From positions 496,001-560,000 of the forward strand of contig QXJR01000007.1 of assembly GCA_020975725.1 (NCBI GenBank): a stretch of DNA of 64,000 nucleotides, written 5' to 3'. The notes below the pieces were generated by a model that saw nothing but the letters and a program-made list of their open reading frames with translations, searched no databases and had not been told where the DNA came from. Shown here piece after piece: positions 18,060 to 31,419 of this stretch. Source of the DNA: Picocystis sp. L7 (taxonomy: Eukaryota; Chlorophyta; Picocystophyceae; Picocystales; Picocystaceae). How positions within the stretch are numbered: the first letter of the stretch is position 1; every line of letters begins with the position of its first letter. Made by a program: the position numbers and the translations under genes.

Positions 18060-21000
18060 GGCGACGAGGTGGAGGTGGTTGGGAGATACGCGACCAGTTA
18101 CGAGGAGAAGACAAGGACGAGACAGCCTGAATCCGGGGTAGTTTCAACCCATACATTTAGCACAGTTGTGTTGGTTCATGACTGTGACTCAGTCGGGATC
18201 CATTTGCTATACTTTGAAAACAAGGTCGGTGTCCCACACGAAAGAAAGGGCCCGGAACTTTGTCGTACCTTCGGAAAGGCGACAGTCATCTCAACCGTCC
18301 AGTCCAAGCATATGATTGCAACAAGCTCGAGTTGTAGATGTGCACCGGCTGTGCAAAGTCCACAATTAGGGAGGTACTCATCGAAACTTTGTACATTGCA
18401 CCCCAAGTAACATAGATGTTGTTGCAAATGCAGCCAAGCACCAACACACTTGAGAAGAAATGGAGGATACCTCACTTGTGGGCAACTGACAAAGTGACCA
18501 TCCCAAAAGAATAGAATGCATACATGAGGCGTGTAAGTTTGTCCAAAAATATCCTTGCTGCATGGATAACATCACCGGTCACAAGCAAGTGATGGACACT
18601 TATCCCAAAAAAGGCTCACGTGCACAAGGAAGATGGTGTCAAAGGTTGCACAATCAAAGAAATTCGCAAAAAAACGTACTATGCACTTTCGAAGTTTATC
18701 TCCCTTCATTAGACACTTTTCTACGCAACGGTGCTTCACATCACTATCTTTATTTCTATGCTCAACAGTCTTCCTTGTAGATTCATTTTTTTCTCACGAA
18801 GAAAGTACGTTCGAATGCAAGAATACGCACCTCAAAGCAAAGAATAGGCGCATACTTTATTTGGCAACGCCAATGATTGCTGACTTTAGGGATATTTGAT
18901 CAAGTGGTTGAGCAAGTTGTTTGAGAGTCCAAGCACCCCTAGACAACATTTCGAGTGTTAATCCCTACGCCGTTTCCGAATCCTTACAAAGACGTTGTGA
19001 TCAAGAAGTATTCTTTCTTCTTATGTAAACTTGTGGTGCGTTTTAATTTTCTAAATGCATACATTCATTTTTATTCCCATGGTTATAATCTTTTTGGAGA
19101 TATCTTGTTCGAATTCAACGAACACGTCGTATCATCTTATCCTTGCGTCGGAAATGTAACAACACTTCAAATACCCATTGTCTATGGACCTAGGTGACTC
19201 AAAGTAGATATTGGCATGGAACGATGGAAAGACTGTTGCAGGTTAAAGGAAATGATGCGTACGATCTAATACTATAAACAAGCACTTCTTACTATCATCC
19301 ATGATGTCCCCTGTATGACACTGCTTATCCTCAAGAATTACTTCGCACAATTGATCATGACATTTGCGTTGACAATATTGAGGCTATGCATTACGGAGTT
19401 GTACTTGCAGCATTGCAAATGACTAATGGTTAGTAGCCAATTTGCCAAGTCCATACGAGAACTTGAAAATCACCTAAAGCGTTTGGAATGGTCACAACAT
19501 TTCGACAACGAACTGATTCCATTGATGAACGTAGAGGTGAAATATGAGTCAAGCTGCAATGGGTTGGCTCAACAATATTGGATCGTGTTTGAGAACCTGC
19601 CTTTGAATACAACCATTCCGATGCAAGTGCGACAAATTTGTAGAAGAGGTGCTCCTCAAGCACACGTGCATCAATGGTACCTCGCACCCTCTACAAAATA
19701 TTTAGCCATTCCTCTTCGTAAACAAGGATTGGCCTGCAAAGTTTCCTCTTCAACGCATGCTTGATTCTATCTAAGCATTATACAATTTCCTTCATGTATC
19801 AAAGCTTTTTTCACTATAAATATATCGAAAGACGAGGGAAGGGAGACTCAAGCCATTCGACGTGGGTAACATAGAAAATGATGGCGTTCAGTGGCAATGG
19901 TATGCAAGCATTGCAGTTACATGAGCTTGAGAGTAGTATAGTTCGATGGCTTTGGGGAGGCAATATTTGAATTCGGACAAGTGACCAATAACTTCGGGAT
20001 CTATAAGTACCTTTCATCGCTATTCGTACTTTCTATTTGATTCACCCATCGATTTTATAAATCAACCTGGCAAATTCTTGTTGTGCCAACAACGATGAGA
20101 ACGGCGATTTTTCAAGGGACGCAACAGATGAAATGACGAACACCGTTCCGCTTCTACGGTCATGCCCCTTCACCTAAGGGCAAGGATTTTTAGCTTGCAT
20201 GAGTGGGTCAGAACACATACCTTGAAGTTGAAGGGCTTGTACCAAAACACCAACCAGCACCCACTAGTGTTGCGCCTCTGTTATCACTGTTTGCAAATAC
20301 AAGACATGTTAGGATCGGAGTGGAGGACATTGAGTCGGAAGTGTGAAGCAAGTTCACCGAAGACGAGGGGATTAGAATTTGCACTATATTTGCGCATATG
20401 CAGGCCCTCAATGTTGCGATTAATCTTTAACATTTCTAGCCAATGACGAAGAGTAGTAGAACGATATCATTCACTCTCTTACCTGAATAAGGCAAGACGG
20501 CGAATTTAAGGCCTTGATACTCGTTCAACTTTTTGTTTGCACGTTTCGGGTCCAACCCCAAACTTGCAGCAATGTACAAGCCACGTGCTGACAAATTGAC
20601 GACAAAAGAGAAGAAGTGCAAAGGACAACCTGGTCCACGAGGTTCTCCAATCGATGAATTTGAAATTCAAGGTTATATGTACGCATACTTTTGGTTCATT
20701 GCGTACCTTCCAACTATCACCAAATTGTAAGATAGGCAAATCGAAAAATTCTTTGTAGCAAGCCATAGCTTGCTTACGAAATTGTTTCAAGCGTCATTCG
20801 TTGTTCCCCAATACTATAGATAGAAGATTGCAAGATATGCTACGGCAATCACAAGCGTAGAGGAACAAGCATAAGCCCAAGAAGGCATCACAATGATTCG
20901 AAGGACAAAAGGCTCGGGCGCTTCCAAAGCCAATCTAAACCGGTTGTTTACTGCAATGATGTCTTAGCGATCACATTCCATGAATCACATACTAGCTCAA

Positions 21001-24000
21001 GCAAACAATGACAAGCACAAAAGTTTTAGTATGATGTCCACAATTTTCATAAACATCACATAATGACACCAGTTGTTTAGTTCGAAAGCTTGACGCCTAA
21101 GCCATTCGTACATAGGCTTCGCTTCGATAATCCACAACGTGATGTGAAAAATGAGTTTCAATAGTAGTGCTTGAGTCGTTGCTCTTACGAGCAAAGATGT
21201 CAACTTGGTGGCGACAAGTGGCAATGCAAGAACCCGCTACCCCAATGTTCTAGTACAATGTACTAAAAACGCAAGGTGATTAGACTAGTTTGAGTAAGTA
21301 GAAGACAGTGCTATTGCTTCTTAAAATCCTAGAAAGTAATTTCGTTGGATGATGGTTGATACTTGTCTTCACGGATGCCTTTCTAACTTTGCAACGGGTC
21401 TTTTTGTAAAATTAAAGCATATATTTGAGGTGGAAAGCATTCCTTCATTTAGGACGTCTGCCAAGTTTAAAGCAAACAAAATGGGTGTACTACCAAAGAA
21501 ATGGGATGTGAAATCACCTTTGCAAAAAGATTCACGGGTAACGTGCATTTCGTTGATTCAACCTATTCTAGCATACTTCTATCCTTGCATCAACAAGAAA
21601 GATACGGAAACAATTGCAAGTGCTAACCTCGAAGATGCTAAGTGATGTAAGAGGATTGGAGCGATGCATAGTAATCCAATCTACCCATTGGAATTGATTG
21701 CCACAGCGACAATGATTATCATGCTTTTATGTTGTGTCTGACATTTAAAGTAGACTATCCCACACGTATCTTAACCAACAATACTAGAAAGTAAAGGACA
21801 CAAGTGCAAAGGGGCGCACTTGAGTACCCATTCCAAAGGTGCAATATGCGCCATCAAGTTTTGTAAGTTGTAAATCACAATTGCCGAGAACTTCTATTTC
21901 ACCTTATATGCTCCCTTAATCGACCATCATTGCGTCCTTTGCCCCTCATGTCAAGAAATAACACGAACACAGGTTTACCGAATGCGAGTGGCATGAAGGC
22001 ATATAAAGTATACCTTTGTACTACTAGTTGCCGCCATCAAAATACTAAACGGGGATGTATGGCAACGCAATTCATCCATACAAGCAAGCAGAGTAGATGC
22101 TCAGAAAGCTTGGCATTCCATCTCAAATAGTATTACACACTCGAAGAAATGTACGTAAGGAAGATGACAACCCCACACCTTAAACTCCAATCCTTGAATG
22201 ATTCTTCAGAGAAGCATACACCGTTTTACGGAAAATGAACCAACATGCACTTACTTTTCTTCCATGAACGGATAGACACACCCATTTTCGGACCATTCAA
22301 TGAAAGGGTGTCAATCCAAACAACCCCATTGATGGAAATCACATTCACATTTTGCCACGAAAGAAATAGGTGATAGATGAAGACATCATAGCATCTTCCA
22401 TGCAGTTGCATAGTTGCTTCGTCTTGTTTGCATGTGATGTTGGTTACCCTCTTTTGTTTTCGATTAATGAACTTTTCGTCAAAAGAACAAGTAGATGTGA
22501 CTTTTTTGCGCAAAGGGCACGTCTTTCCAAATTTTTCTTATATGTCAACGGCAGTATGGACAGGTCAATAGTGTATTCGATGAACACCATCCAAATATCT
22601 CTTGCTAAGTTTATCATAATTTAGTCCACATATCATGGCGAATACCACACTTCCATGATCGCCGTAAATGTCGTACCGAAATGGGTGCGCTCGTACCAAT
22701 GGGTATCCAAAACAAGCAAGAACTAGTACATGTTGAAGTCTGAACTCATGCCTCTATTAGAATCATTGAAAAGCTTGCTTTTTGGTAGGGTTGAGGCGGG
22801 CATGACTTCAAAGTCTAAAAGTAATATTGGCAAAACAACTACTTGTGTAATAGTCCCAATACAACGCTAAGGATCAATGCAAACCGTAGTAAGCCAACTA
22901 TGATTAACCCACCGGTTTTGCATAAGCAAGGCACTAGCATTTCCAACCATTCGTACCGTAATATGGCACTTGCCCATGGTCAAGTCAAGAAATGCTGCTC
23001 TCCCCGTCAGTATGGCAAGAAAAAGTGTCTAGTAACGCTATCTCACTAATTCGTCCACACATCGTGCCAGTTGTTGGCGAGACCAATCAAGCAGACACAT
23101 GATGGACATTCTCGTTCTGCTCCCTCGTTGCAACTCATGTTCTAGAACTCAAATCATGCGGGAAAGCCGTTCGTGGAAAAGCTATATATTCATTCTGTAA
23201 GCCTACTACGGAGCCGTTCTGAAGAAGGGAGACAAACTGGTCTCGATTCGGGGTTTGTCATAAGCTTGCAACCACATAGAGACATGATTGGGTAGAATAT
23301 CCTTGTGAGGGGAAGGCAAGGGCCTTCCCTTGGACTAGGAGTACTTTTTCCGTTGTCTTCTCTTGACCTCCTAGTAGGTTGTGAGATGTTGCAAGCGAGG
23401 GAACTATGGAGCCCTTATCCTCCACGGAGTAACGAGGGTCATAGTGCCTTTAGGTTAAGCGTCGGGCTAGCTCATCGTGGAATCAATGAGGTTGCATGGA
23501 GGGTAAGCCCGCAACTGGCGTAGACCACCCAATTTTCGGGCGAGAGCATGTATCTCCCATGTAGAGAAGTGTAGGCACTGGGAGGGGTTTGTTGAGTCGA
23601 AAAACTTCGATGTGAAGGATCGAAATATCATCGGGAACTCCTAAAAAATTCACGAATAAATGCATGTGTCTCATCGTTACAAGATGATAGGAACAAGGCA
23701 AACAAGTTTGGTGCGCTCGCTATACCACTAATGCAAATCGTTGGATTTCTCGACCAACTACCCTCCTTCACATAAGAAAGCGAGTCACTTACAATACCAT
23801 GAGCAAAAGTCTAAGGTAAGGAGATGTTCCATCTCGCTATTAAAAGCAAATTCAGCCACGTGGGTGTGGAAAGTTGATGCTTAGATCAACTTCTCACCCT
23901 TGGATTTACGGCAACTTTAGATTGATTATTCAACCAACGCCAAGGATTTGTATTGTGATGACTAGTTGGGCATCCACAATTCGCATACAATGGAAGCGAA

Positions 24001-24818
24001 GAAGACGACAAGATACACACATAGTTTCTTGAAAAAGGTAAGTAGCATTAGAGGTTGATCACAATTCCATGGATTGGGACGTGTCTCTTGCATATATTTA
24101 GGAACACGAAAATCAAAAGCATTCGGCAAAAGACTATCGCAAGGGCGTCACAGAGTGATATTCAAACGTTTTCGACTGTTTCTTCGAAGTTCCAATCCTC
24201 GCACAGCTCCACCAACCAATTGCTTTTCAATCCGGATGAACGAATCAACTTGCATCCGGCATTTTGATACAAAACAATTTGTGAAAGGAGATTTTGTGGC
24301 TTTCAACTTGTGCTGGTTGGCAATTTCCGGAGCATGCTTCGCATTCCTCGTTGTGTACGAGCGTCTCGTGTTTTACATGTTTCTTGTTCTTCCATCATAC
24401 CTTTTCTCGGTGGAAGAAGACGCCTTTGTGTTCTTCTCGTGCAAAAATATTTTACACCTCATGATTTTCGCATGTTTGTCCACAAGAACAATTGATATTC
24501 TTGTCCGAAGAATAGTAGGGACTTTACATTTCATCCGCGTCATACGAAAACTTCATCGTTGCAAGGTTTGACTAGACGGGGTGGCAACAAGTAACTTTGC
24601 GAGTACCACCCAATCCAGAACAGTGATAGTTGCCCTACCTAGTTTCCTACATGTTTAATTGGACTTCCGGCCGTTGGTCTTGCCTTGTATGCGGGTCGAG
24701 CGATTGGACCACGTCGGCGATCCTTGGCGAGAGCGGTGAACCTTATCATCGATACTGCTGTGCTGGAGAAGAATTAAAGGATTGCACATCGGGTTTCGTC
24801 GCAGCGCATTGGATCCTC
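18060..24818. other. Long AT-rich region without supportable genes
   Basis: Nearly 6.8 kb in which no frame shows family resemblance. The longest (24074-24571, 165 codons) is hydrophobic at its end but overlaps other frames of equal quality. Composition is AT-richer than the gene islands, apart from a GC-richer patch at about 23220-23560. The last few hundred bases upstream of 24819 probably include the riboflavin synthase promoter. Likely decayed repeats. Confidence 0.4.
23310..23329. repeat. Perfect short inverted repeat in a GC-rich patch
   Basis: GGGAAGGC, loop AAGG, GCCTTCCC: eight base pairs without mismatch inside the GC-richer patch at about 23220-23560. It resembles the hairpins inside LTRs elsewhere in the window, so the patch may be a remnant of one. 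Confidence 0.4.
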
Positions 24819-25538
24819 ATGGCGCTGTCGCGTTGTCAATGGACGAACAGCGCGGTCCTGAAGCGTCTCAAAACTCGAGCAGGCAGATCCAGACGCCGTG
24901 CCCGTCCCTCTTCTCCCGTGGCTCTCTTCACCGGAATAGTACAAGGAAAAGCCCGCATTCATCATCTGGAAGTCCGTAGAGATGAATTCCGCAGCCTCCA
25001 GGTGCAGCTTCCACCAGGAATGGCTCAAGGCATTGTCAAAGGTGCAAGTGTAGCACTGAACGGAACCTGTCTCACGGTCACCAAGGTACAGGGGGACCAG
25101 GTGCATTTTGATGTCATTGAAGAAACGCTGAGGGCTACCAATCTAGGAAAACTTAATCCAGGAGATAACGTAAACTACGAGCGTTCTGCTCGCATGGGTG
25201 ACGAAATTGGAGGGCATCAAGTGTCGGGACACGTTCACTGCACAGCAACCATACAAGAAGTCAGGAGCACCAACGAAAACTGCCGGATGGTCTTTCAAGT
25301 ACCACCTCGATTCATCAAGTATCTCCTCCCTAAGGGATTTGTAGCCGTGGATGGCTGCAGTCTCACCATCGGAGAAGTGGAAACGGACTCTTTCTCTGTC
25401 TATTTGATCCCCGAAACTCTCAGCATCACCGTTTTAGGAGAGAAGAGTATGGGAGACATGGTGAACATCGAAATTGATGCTCAAACCCAAGCCATTGTAG
25501 ACACTGTAGAAAGAGTTTTGGAGCAGCGATTGATGTGA
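24819..25538 (+). CDS. RIBE: Riboflavin synthase
   Basis: Catalyses dismutation of two 6,7-dimethyl-8-ribityllumazine molecules to riboflavin, the last step of the pathway, in plastids of plants. The 239-residue product starts at ATG 24819; the frame is open upstream without similarity. A basic leader with RAGRSRRRARPSSP precedes LFTGIVQGKA, which stands for the usual MFTGIV start of bacterial enzymes. The two tandem lumazine-binding repeats are visible. The first has GASVALNGTCLTVT and RSARMGDEIGGHQVSGHVH; the second has FVAVDGCSLTI and LIPETLSITVLGEKSMGDMV. The family's catalytic-region Ser/His (VSGHVHC) and the C-terminal trimerisation helix (IVDTVERVLEQRL) are present. Intronless, and flanked by gene-free DNA on both sides. 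Confidence 0.95.
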   Translation: MALSRCQWTNSAVLKRLKTRAGRSRRRARPSSPVALFTGIVQGKARIHHLEVRRDEFRSLQVQLPPGMAQGIVKGASVALNGTCLTVTKVQGDQVHFDVIEETLRATNLGKLNPGDNVNYERSARMGDEIGGHQVSGHVHCTATIQEVRSTNENCRMVFQVPPRFIKYLLPKGFVAVDGCSLTIGEVETDSFSVYLIPETLSITVLGEKSMGDMVNIEIDAQTQAIVDTVERVLEQRLM

Positions 25539-26881
25539 AATATGCAAAATCTGCAGCTTTTGCCACCCTACCAAGGGACAGGGAAGGATGGAGTTGGGTG
25601 CCCCAGTTGTGGAATGCAGTCCATAGCGAACTCGTGATCCTGGTACATGCGGAGGTTCATAATGTATGTGGTTCCAGCTGTGCACTTTAAGAGTACGCCT
25701 CTGAACATGCGGGACCTCTTAGACTTCAACACTTTCACATCATAGGAATCACTTAGGTCAAATTACTCGCGTACTTTCAAATGAGATTGGGTAAGTAGAA
25801 TGTTGTAATGTCAGTTGTTGACTTGTGAATTGATGTTTTGTTGCCCAATCTCTCTTCCAAATCCTTGCGCTGTTGGTGATTCTAAGAAGTCCATCTCTTG
25901 AAGAGGGTCTGGGCCTCCAATGCAACCATGGTCGAGCATTATGGTAATAGGTTTTACTAGTGAAAACTATCACCCAAAGAATCTTGTTTGCTAGCAGGGT
26001 TGTACAAGTATGTAGTACATGATTTTCATGATTTTTAGGCTATGAAGATAATGGTGCCATTAGAATCCTTTCACTTCGAAGGACATATTGTATCAAGAGA
26101 AAAGGTAGGATAGGAACTCATTGCGAATACGCTTGTATGCGGGTGTAGACAAAGGTCTTCAAACCGACCATCCTAACGGACAATAGTAATTTTATAGCTA
26201 ACTAGCGCTAAAAATCAGGACCTAACTTCTGCGACGTGGGATAGGAAAGCATACTGCAGTGCTTGGACTGAAGAACAAAAGTAGCAACCAACACACACAT
26301 GCTAGCATTTACTGCAGTGCCCAATGGAACTCCTGAAACCAAGGCAATATATATATATCGAAATCAGCACTTGTGCTGTAGTCTACGTTCAGAAGCATTG
26401 ACATCCAATGCATCAAAAGGACAGAACTTTGACTGACCTCATTTTAATCCTGAAACTGTTATAAAAATCAGGACTATCACCAACCCTACACTGTTGACAA
26501 GAGACAGAGTGGACATCGAGCCTGAACATGCCATCAAGTGTTGTAAACTTGGGGAGGGTTGTGCCACACAGTAGCCTCATGTATGCAAGACAAGGCACTT
26601 CAAATATTTTTATGTGCTATGCAAGCAGTGGCGCACTGGGCTGCACCCTTTGCCCGTGCCCTCACAATCAGCTGCTAACTGTATCCAGCATTTTATATGG
26701 TAGTTCAGTTGACATGTATAACTGCAACAACAGTATATGATCAAAGCAGTGACTTTCAGCGAAAGCAATTACTTTATTACCATTTATTCTATGTACTTCT
26801 GATCATGCAGAGGGGCTGCAGCAATTCCTTGGCTACTGGAAAGCGTGCAGGTAGAGTGCCACAAAAATAAAGTAAGTGTGT
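25539..26881. other. Convergent intergenic region, no gene seen
   Basis: About 1.3 kb between the stops of riboflavin synthase and the bestrophin-like gene. AT-rich, with a short (AT)n run near 26348-26358. No convincing frame or RNA gene. Confidence 0.4.
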
Positions 26882-28159
26882 TCAGTCAACTGGTTTTGCT
26901 TCCTCATGGTACGAGCTACCATCCATTGAAAAACGCCCAGTGCCCTCTGTGCGCAGTGAAGCAGAATTCTTCTTATACTCTTCTTCAAGTGCAACACTAT
27001 CAATATTCGTCTTTTGAATCTCTAGGAAAACTCGCGCATTTTGCTCAGCTGCATCCTTGGTGTTTCTTGTCCACTTGTACTTGCTCTCTGAAATCCTCGC
27101 ATAGGGAGTGACTCCGTATCCAAGTACAGAAATGAGGCGTGTGTTGAAAGAATGCTGGAGTGCAGGGAATGGAAGCTCATTCGGGTCATGAAGGAAAGGG
27201 TCTTCCAAATCACGTGCTACTTCGTTCAGAGTCCAATAGGTCCAAACAGACAAGAATGCCATCAGAAAGACAAGCCATGTCTCATCGATCCAGGCAGCCA
27301 TTAAAAGAGGCACAGACAGCATGTGCAGTACAAGCAGAACCAATGCCATTTGACTGCTAACGAAAGGGAAAGGTGTGTCAGCAATTTTTCGTCCCTGCTC
27401 GAAACCAAGCATGCCATTCGAAAGTTCCTGGTACACACGGGTCAAAATGGGTGGCGGCACTTGTAACCCGCCATTCCTAGATCGATTGAAAGTTGCTGTT
27501 TGTACCCATGACATAACAATTGACGGCCTTTCCCAGACGCTGTTCTCCAGAAGCATAGACTCTTCTTGAAGCACACCACCAATAACCGGAAGCTTCTGCC
27601 AACGGAAATATTCATTCTTGTGGTGATTGCTTGTTTGGAGGACAAATATGTTTGAGAATGGGTGTTCCTTCCTCCATTCTTTCAACCTACTGGCATCTGT
27701 GGTAGGCGCCTCAACTGAGCTATCATGAACCACCAAATTATCCAGGTCCATATCTCTTCTCAAACGCTGTAAAGCTATCGCGTGCAGAAGACTGATTAGA
27801 TGAACGATTTCGATTTCAAACTCGCTCACGTGATCTGGAGACTGGGAATCGAACACAAGGAGCTGTGTCAGCGCATCTGCCCATTTGGATGACATGAGTT
27901 GAATGGTCGTTCTCCCTTCCCAAAACCTTTGATAAGCGGAATTGCTCCTGAAAACAAGGATAAATCCGACAATGAATGAGAAAACTTGGTAGGGATACGG
28001 GTGCAACCACCACGAGTGTGCTGCGTCGGCCGCGAACAACTCAACTGCCAAAGCGGCGAATGCTGACGCCAGAGCAAACGGAATGGCCCTTGGGAACGGT
28101 GATCCGTAGACTCTGAACAGGACTTTCACACCCCAAAGCGTCTTGTCGTACACTATCAT
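26882..28159 (-). CDS. Bestrophin-like (RFP-TM / UPF0187) anion channel
   Basis: A 425-residue member of the bestrophin family, pentameric anion channels; algal and plant members lie in thylakoid or plastid membranes. The start ATG 28159 gives MIVYDKTLWGVKVLF, the usual opening. The first membrane region (AIPFALASAFAALAVELF) and the pore-lining region YQVFSFIVGFILVFRSNSAY are followed by the signature QRFWEGRTTIQ. The second half has SQMALVLLVLHMLSVPLLMA and LVFLMAFLSVWTYWTLNEVARDLEDPF; the last motif (N-E-x-x-x-x-x-E-D-P-F) is diagnostic and contributes to calcium binding in animal bestrophins. A long hydrophilic insert separates the two halves, and the C-terminal tail is Ser-rich. Plant VCCN1 is the obvious comparison; the ion and membrane are inferred. 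Intronless. Confidence 0.9.
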   Translation of the reverse strand: MIVYDKTLWGVKVLFRVYGSPFPRAIPFALASAFAALAVELFAADAAHSWWLHPYPYQVFSFIVGFILVFRSNSAYQRFWEGRTTIQLMSSKWADALTQLLVFDSQSPDHVSEFEIEIVHLISLLHAIALQRLRRDMDLDNLVVHDSSVEAPTTDASRLKEWRKEHPFSNIFVLQTSNHHKNEYFRWQKLPVIGGVLQEESMLLENSVWERPSIVMSWVQTATFNRSRNGGLQVPPPILTRVYQELSNGMLGFEQGRKIADTPFPFVSSQMALVLLVLHMLSVPLLMAAWIDETWLVFLMAFLSVWTYWTLNEVARDLEDPFLHDPNELPFPALQHSFNTRLISVLGYGVTPYARISESKYKWTRNTKDAAEQNARVFLEIQKTNIDSVALEEEYKKNSASLRTEGTGRFSMDGSSYHEEAKPVD

Positions 28160-30801
28160 GCTTGCCAGGCGGAACAGCTACGCCACGAAACCGTGCTCCC
28201 TGAAGGGCCACGCCCAATCCTGCTCGGTCGTTTCGGCCCGAAACATTTGCCAAGGAGTGAGGAGCCGAAATTCACCAATCATGCCAGAAATTAAGATACG
28301 AACCCTCTATCAAAACATTGGCATGTTGAATTCGATGAAGATGCTCCTTCATGATGTCCGCAAGATATGTGGGCCCTGAAAACGTGCGAAATCTCTATTT
28401 TTCATAGCCTTAATGGCAGTGGTCTTCTAATGCACATAAAAAATTGGCAATCCTGAGGAAAAACATTTTGCGTTGCGTCTTAAGGTTCATGATTGATACC
28501 GACACCCTCCACACCTTCTCAAGTACTAACACATCAAGTGTGCGAAGACGTTAGTAGTTTCCTCTACATGGTGATTGTGAAGATTTACTCGTATTTTGAA
28601 ACTATGAGGTAAACATGCCGTGGCAAAATGGTAGTAAGTGAACAATTCAAAGACTATTCCCGTTTCATTGTCCAAATCAAGTGTAATGTGGGGTGTCACA
28701 ACCCGAAGCATGCTTTCACGAAAGTTTTAACAATAGGTTGAGCAATTCGATCCGACTGGCGTGATTGTCTAGCACAAATAAATACCGTGCATTCAAGTTG
28801 ATTCAAGCCTCATAAAACAATTTATTGAGCACAAAATCTAGGGCATCATCCCAACGTTTTAGGGTATATGAAGAACAAGAAAAAGATATCGGACACTTGC
28901 AATCTAGGATATCCATGTTCCAGAAAATCTTCCTTGATTTTAGGGAAGCAATGCGTGGGGAATCTCAAGAGTGAACACCTAGCGTCTTGAGCTTCAACAT
29001 TTGTTGCGGTTTTGTGCCTCAAACGGCCTTTTCAACCGCGGCCTACTGGTTTGTTCGTGATGTCGGAAGTCTTCTCAAGTCCGGGAGCGCGGAGAACCGG
29101 CAAGCGCGCACGGGAGTTGGTGTCAAGATAGGTTCTAGTTCTATTTCAAGTTCAAGGGGGAGGTCATAGAGGCCTCCTCCGTGTGGATGGTCTTTCACAC
29201 CTTATCCGCCAAGATACGGTGGGAATAAGAGAGAGAGAGAGGTGTCCCTCATCAACGGAGGAGCACCGATTGGTGGTCTTGTATCGATGGGATACGGAAT
29301 CTCGGAACATTCCGAAAGCCCCATCCCCATCCACGTAGGTCATGCAAATCCAGAAACGAGTACCCGGTTAAGGGTTCGAGGTCAGTAAGGAGAAACAAAG
29401 GTTCCTCATAGGGGGACCTGGGACTATTAGTCCGCTTCACATTGTAGAGGCACTCTCCTATGAAGACCTAAAGGCGCTAAAAAGATGCTCTTCGGCTTCA
29501 TAGCCAAGTACATGTCGTTGCATACCTATATGGAGGTGGGTGCAATACCTCTTCCCGTTAGGGGCATCCAAACTCCAATGCGTTTGCAACCCATGCATAG
29601 TGTATAGCTCCACATGTAAAGTCCATGTATAAAGTAACACTCCAAACGTGCAATGGTGCTGAAATAGTGTTGGAAAATTTACAAGCAAAGGATTACAGAT
29701 CAAATGGGACGGGTGAGTAAACAATGGCATGGAAGATAGTAAAAAAAACTACGATACATAAATTGAAGACATCCAACTGTCATTTCGTATTGTGGGTTCC
29801 TCTTTGTGTAGAACGATGAAAGTGGCAACTTTGGTTCTAGCTCGTTGGCAAATAAATCGATCCCATTTTGCGTCTCCCTTTATTTTCGTAAAGGAATGCA
29901 ACACTTCATTGCAAATACTTCTTGCGGGCATTAACTTTTGGTCGCTAGTCTTTCATGTATGTTAATGAACATATCAAACCTAGTGGGACGTCTGACAAAA
30001 GACAACGTCACAATTATGAATGCCCTCGAGTTTCAAGCCCAAATCTTGACAAGATGCTCCAAATTGGTGTGAAGCGTATTGCACACCGTCCGTGGAGACA
30101 CTGCCAATTCACACACGATGTGACCCAAAACGAGGCCAAGACGCCAAGGGAAGAGGATGGAAACGCCTTGAAGGGCGCGTTTGTGGAGCGTCAGCCGTGT
30201 GGGACGGCTCCTGCTGACTTGTGCGAGTCTTGGCGGTGTTGAGAAGCCGCAGCAAGCTCGTGGTTGGTGGAGGCACGCACTTGAGAAGTCGTCAAGGCAA
30301 AAGTCTATTTTTAAGTCAAGTGAGGGGGGCCTCTAGTAGGCCCTCAAACCAGCAGCGGTTCAGGGTGGTACCCTTATCTCCATGGGGCGCCTGGTGGTCC
30401 TGTGGTCCTGTCGCCCTCATCGGACGGTTGCACGACAGGCAAGCACGTGACCCAGATCCCCAGGGTGCTTCCCCACCCTTCGATCGACCTGGGGAGATTC
30501 GGGGGGATCCGGTCCCGCCTTCTGCCCGAGTCTCCTAGGGTTGCCCCGAACTGAGCCTGGGCTTCATCGGGTTCGCCTTGGGTCTATCCGGACGGCTGGT
30601 ATTGGGGAGATCCCTCGTACCCTCGGACCGGGGTACCAAGGGCTTCCCATCACCCGCCTTCCCAGGTCCTAAGTCGCACTCGTCCAGTTGGGGAGGGGTT
30701 ACCCGTCCTGTACTTGACTTAATATCCAGCGATTCACAGTAAGCTCCAAGCTCGCTTATCTAAGCTACTGCTTGACAACGAGCGTTGTCAAGCACCGGTT
30801 C
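28160..30801. other. Gene-free region with GC-rich repeat-like patches
   Basis: About 2.6 kb upstream of the bestrophin-like gene without a supportable coding sequence. Two GC-rich patches stand out, about 28984-29440 (with a GA run at 29229-29242) and about 30130-30760. Both contain short self-complementary stretches and look like remnants of mobile DNA. A 105-codon frame at 30220-30538 has no similarity. Confidence 0.4.
30770..30793. repeat. Perfect 10-bp inverted repeat beside the gypsy insertion
   Basis: GCTTGACAAC, loop GAGC, GTTGTCAAGC, ending 13 bases before the left LTR and outside the target duplication. It therefore belongs to the pre-insertion locus, perhaps the end of an older element. 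Confidence 0.55.
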
Positions 30802-30806
30802 CCATC

Positions 30807-31388
30807 TGTAGCGTCCAAGTAGGGTCGCGGACAGGGGACACTTGTGCAACGAGCGAGTTGCGGCTCTCAGCAGTCGTTGAGATCCTGGAAGAGGCTGATG
30901 AGGCGAGGAGGTCGTCTCGGAGGACAAGTAGAAAAGTGAATTGCAAGGCAAAGAGAGGGACTGGAGGTCCGTCTCTCAAAACCACTCAGTGGCGGTTGAG
31001 ATGAGGGCAAGTGGGGCACAAGGAGGGTCCACGTGCTGCTGACGGTCAAATCTGACCGTCCGTGCAGCCAGCCGTGGGGCGTCCGCCAGCTGTCCGAGTC
31101 ATCGACACCGTCCAGCCTCCCCAGCCCTACCTTCTAGAAGTACACGGGGAAAGGGAATCCTTTCGACTCAACTCTACCGGTCAAGGGTTCCCTTCATCCC
31201 TTACTGAAACATGTCCATTGACCCGGGGCGTTCTGCATCTATTCCCGGGCTCTGTTGACCCACATTCAATCCAGACCCGGATCTATGGTATAACGGTAGT
31301 AGGGAGCAGTAAGGCAATGACTGCCCTTTTACTCCCCAAAGTCTCGGGGTCTTCACGCAGGGTCTCGTAGGGTCCCTGCTAGGCTACA
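30807..31388 (-). repeat. 3' LTR of the methyltransferase retrotransposon
   Basis: The 582-bp copy next to the end of pol. It holds an 8-bp inverted repeat, GACGGTCA-AATC-TGACCGTC, at 31041-31060. Every segment I compared with the other LTR matched. Confidence 0.93.
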
Positions 31389-31419
31389 TTCTCCTGGCTC
31401 CTGTCAGGTCACTGACACA

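Noticed and set aside
24074-24571. A 165-codon frame with a hydrophobic C-terminal half
   Set aside because: Lies in AT-rich DNA where chance frames are hydrophobic; no motif, leader or plausible context.
31062-31370. Identical 102-codon plus-strand frames in both gypsy LTRs (also 37968-38276)
   Set aside because: Their identity follows from LTR duplication; there is no protein similarity and they oppose element transcription.
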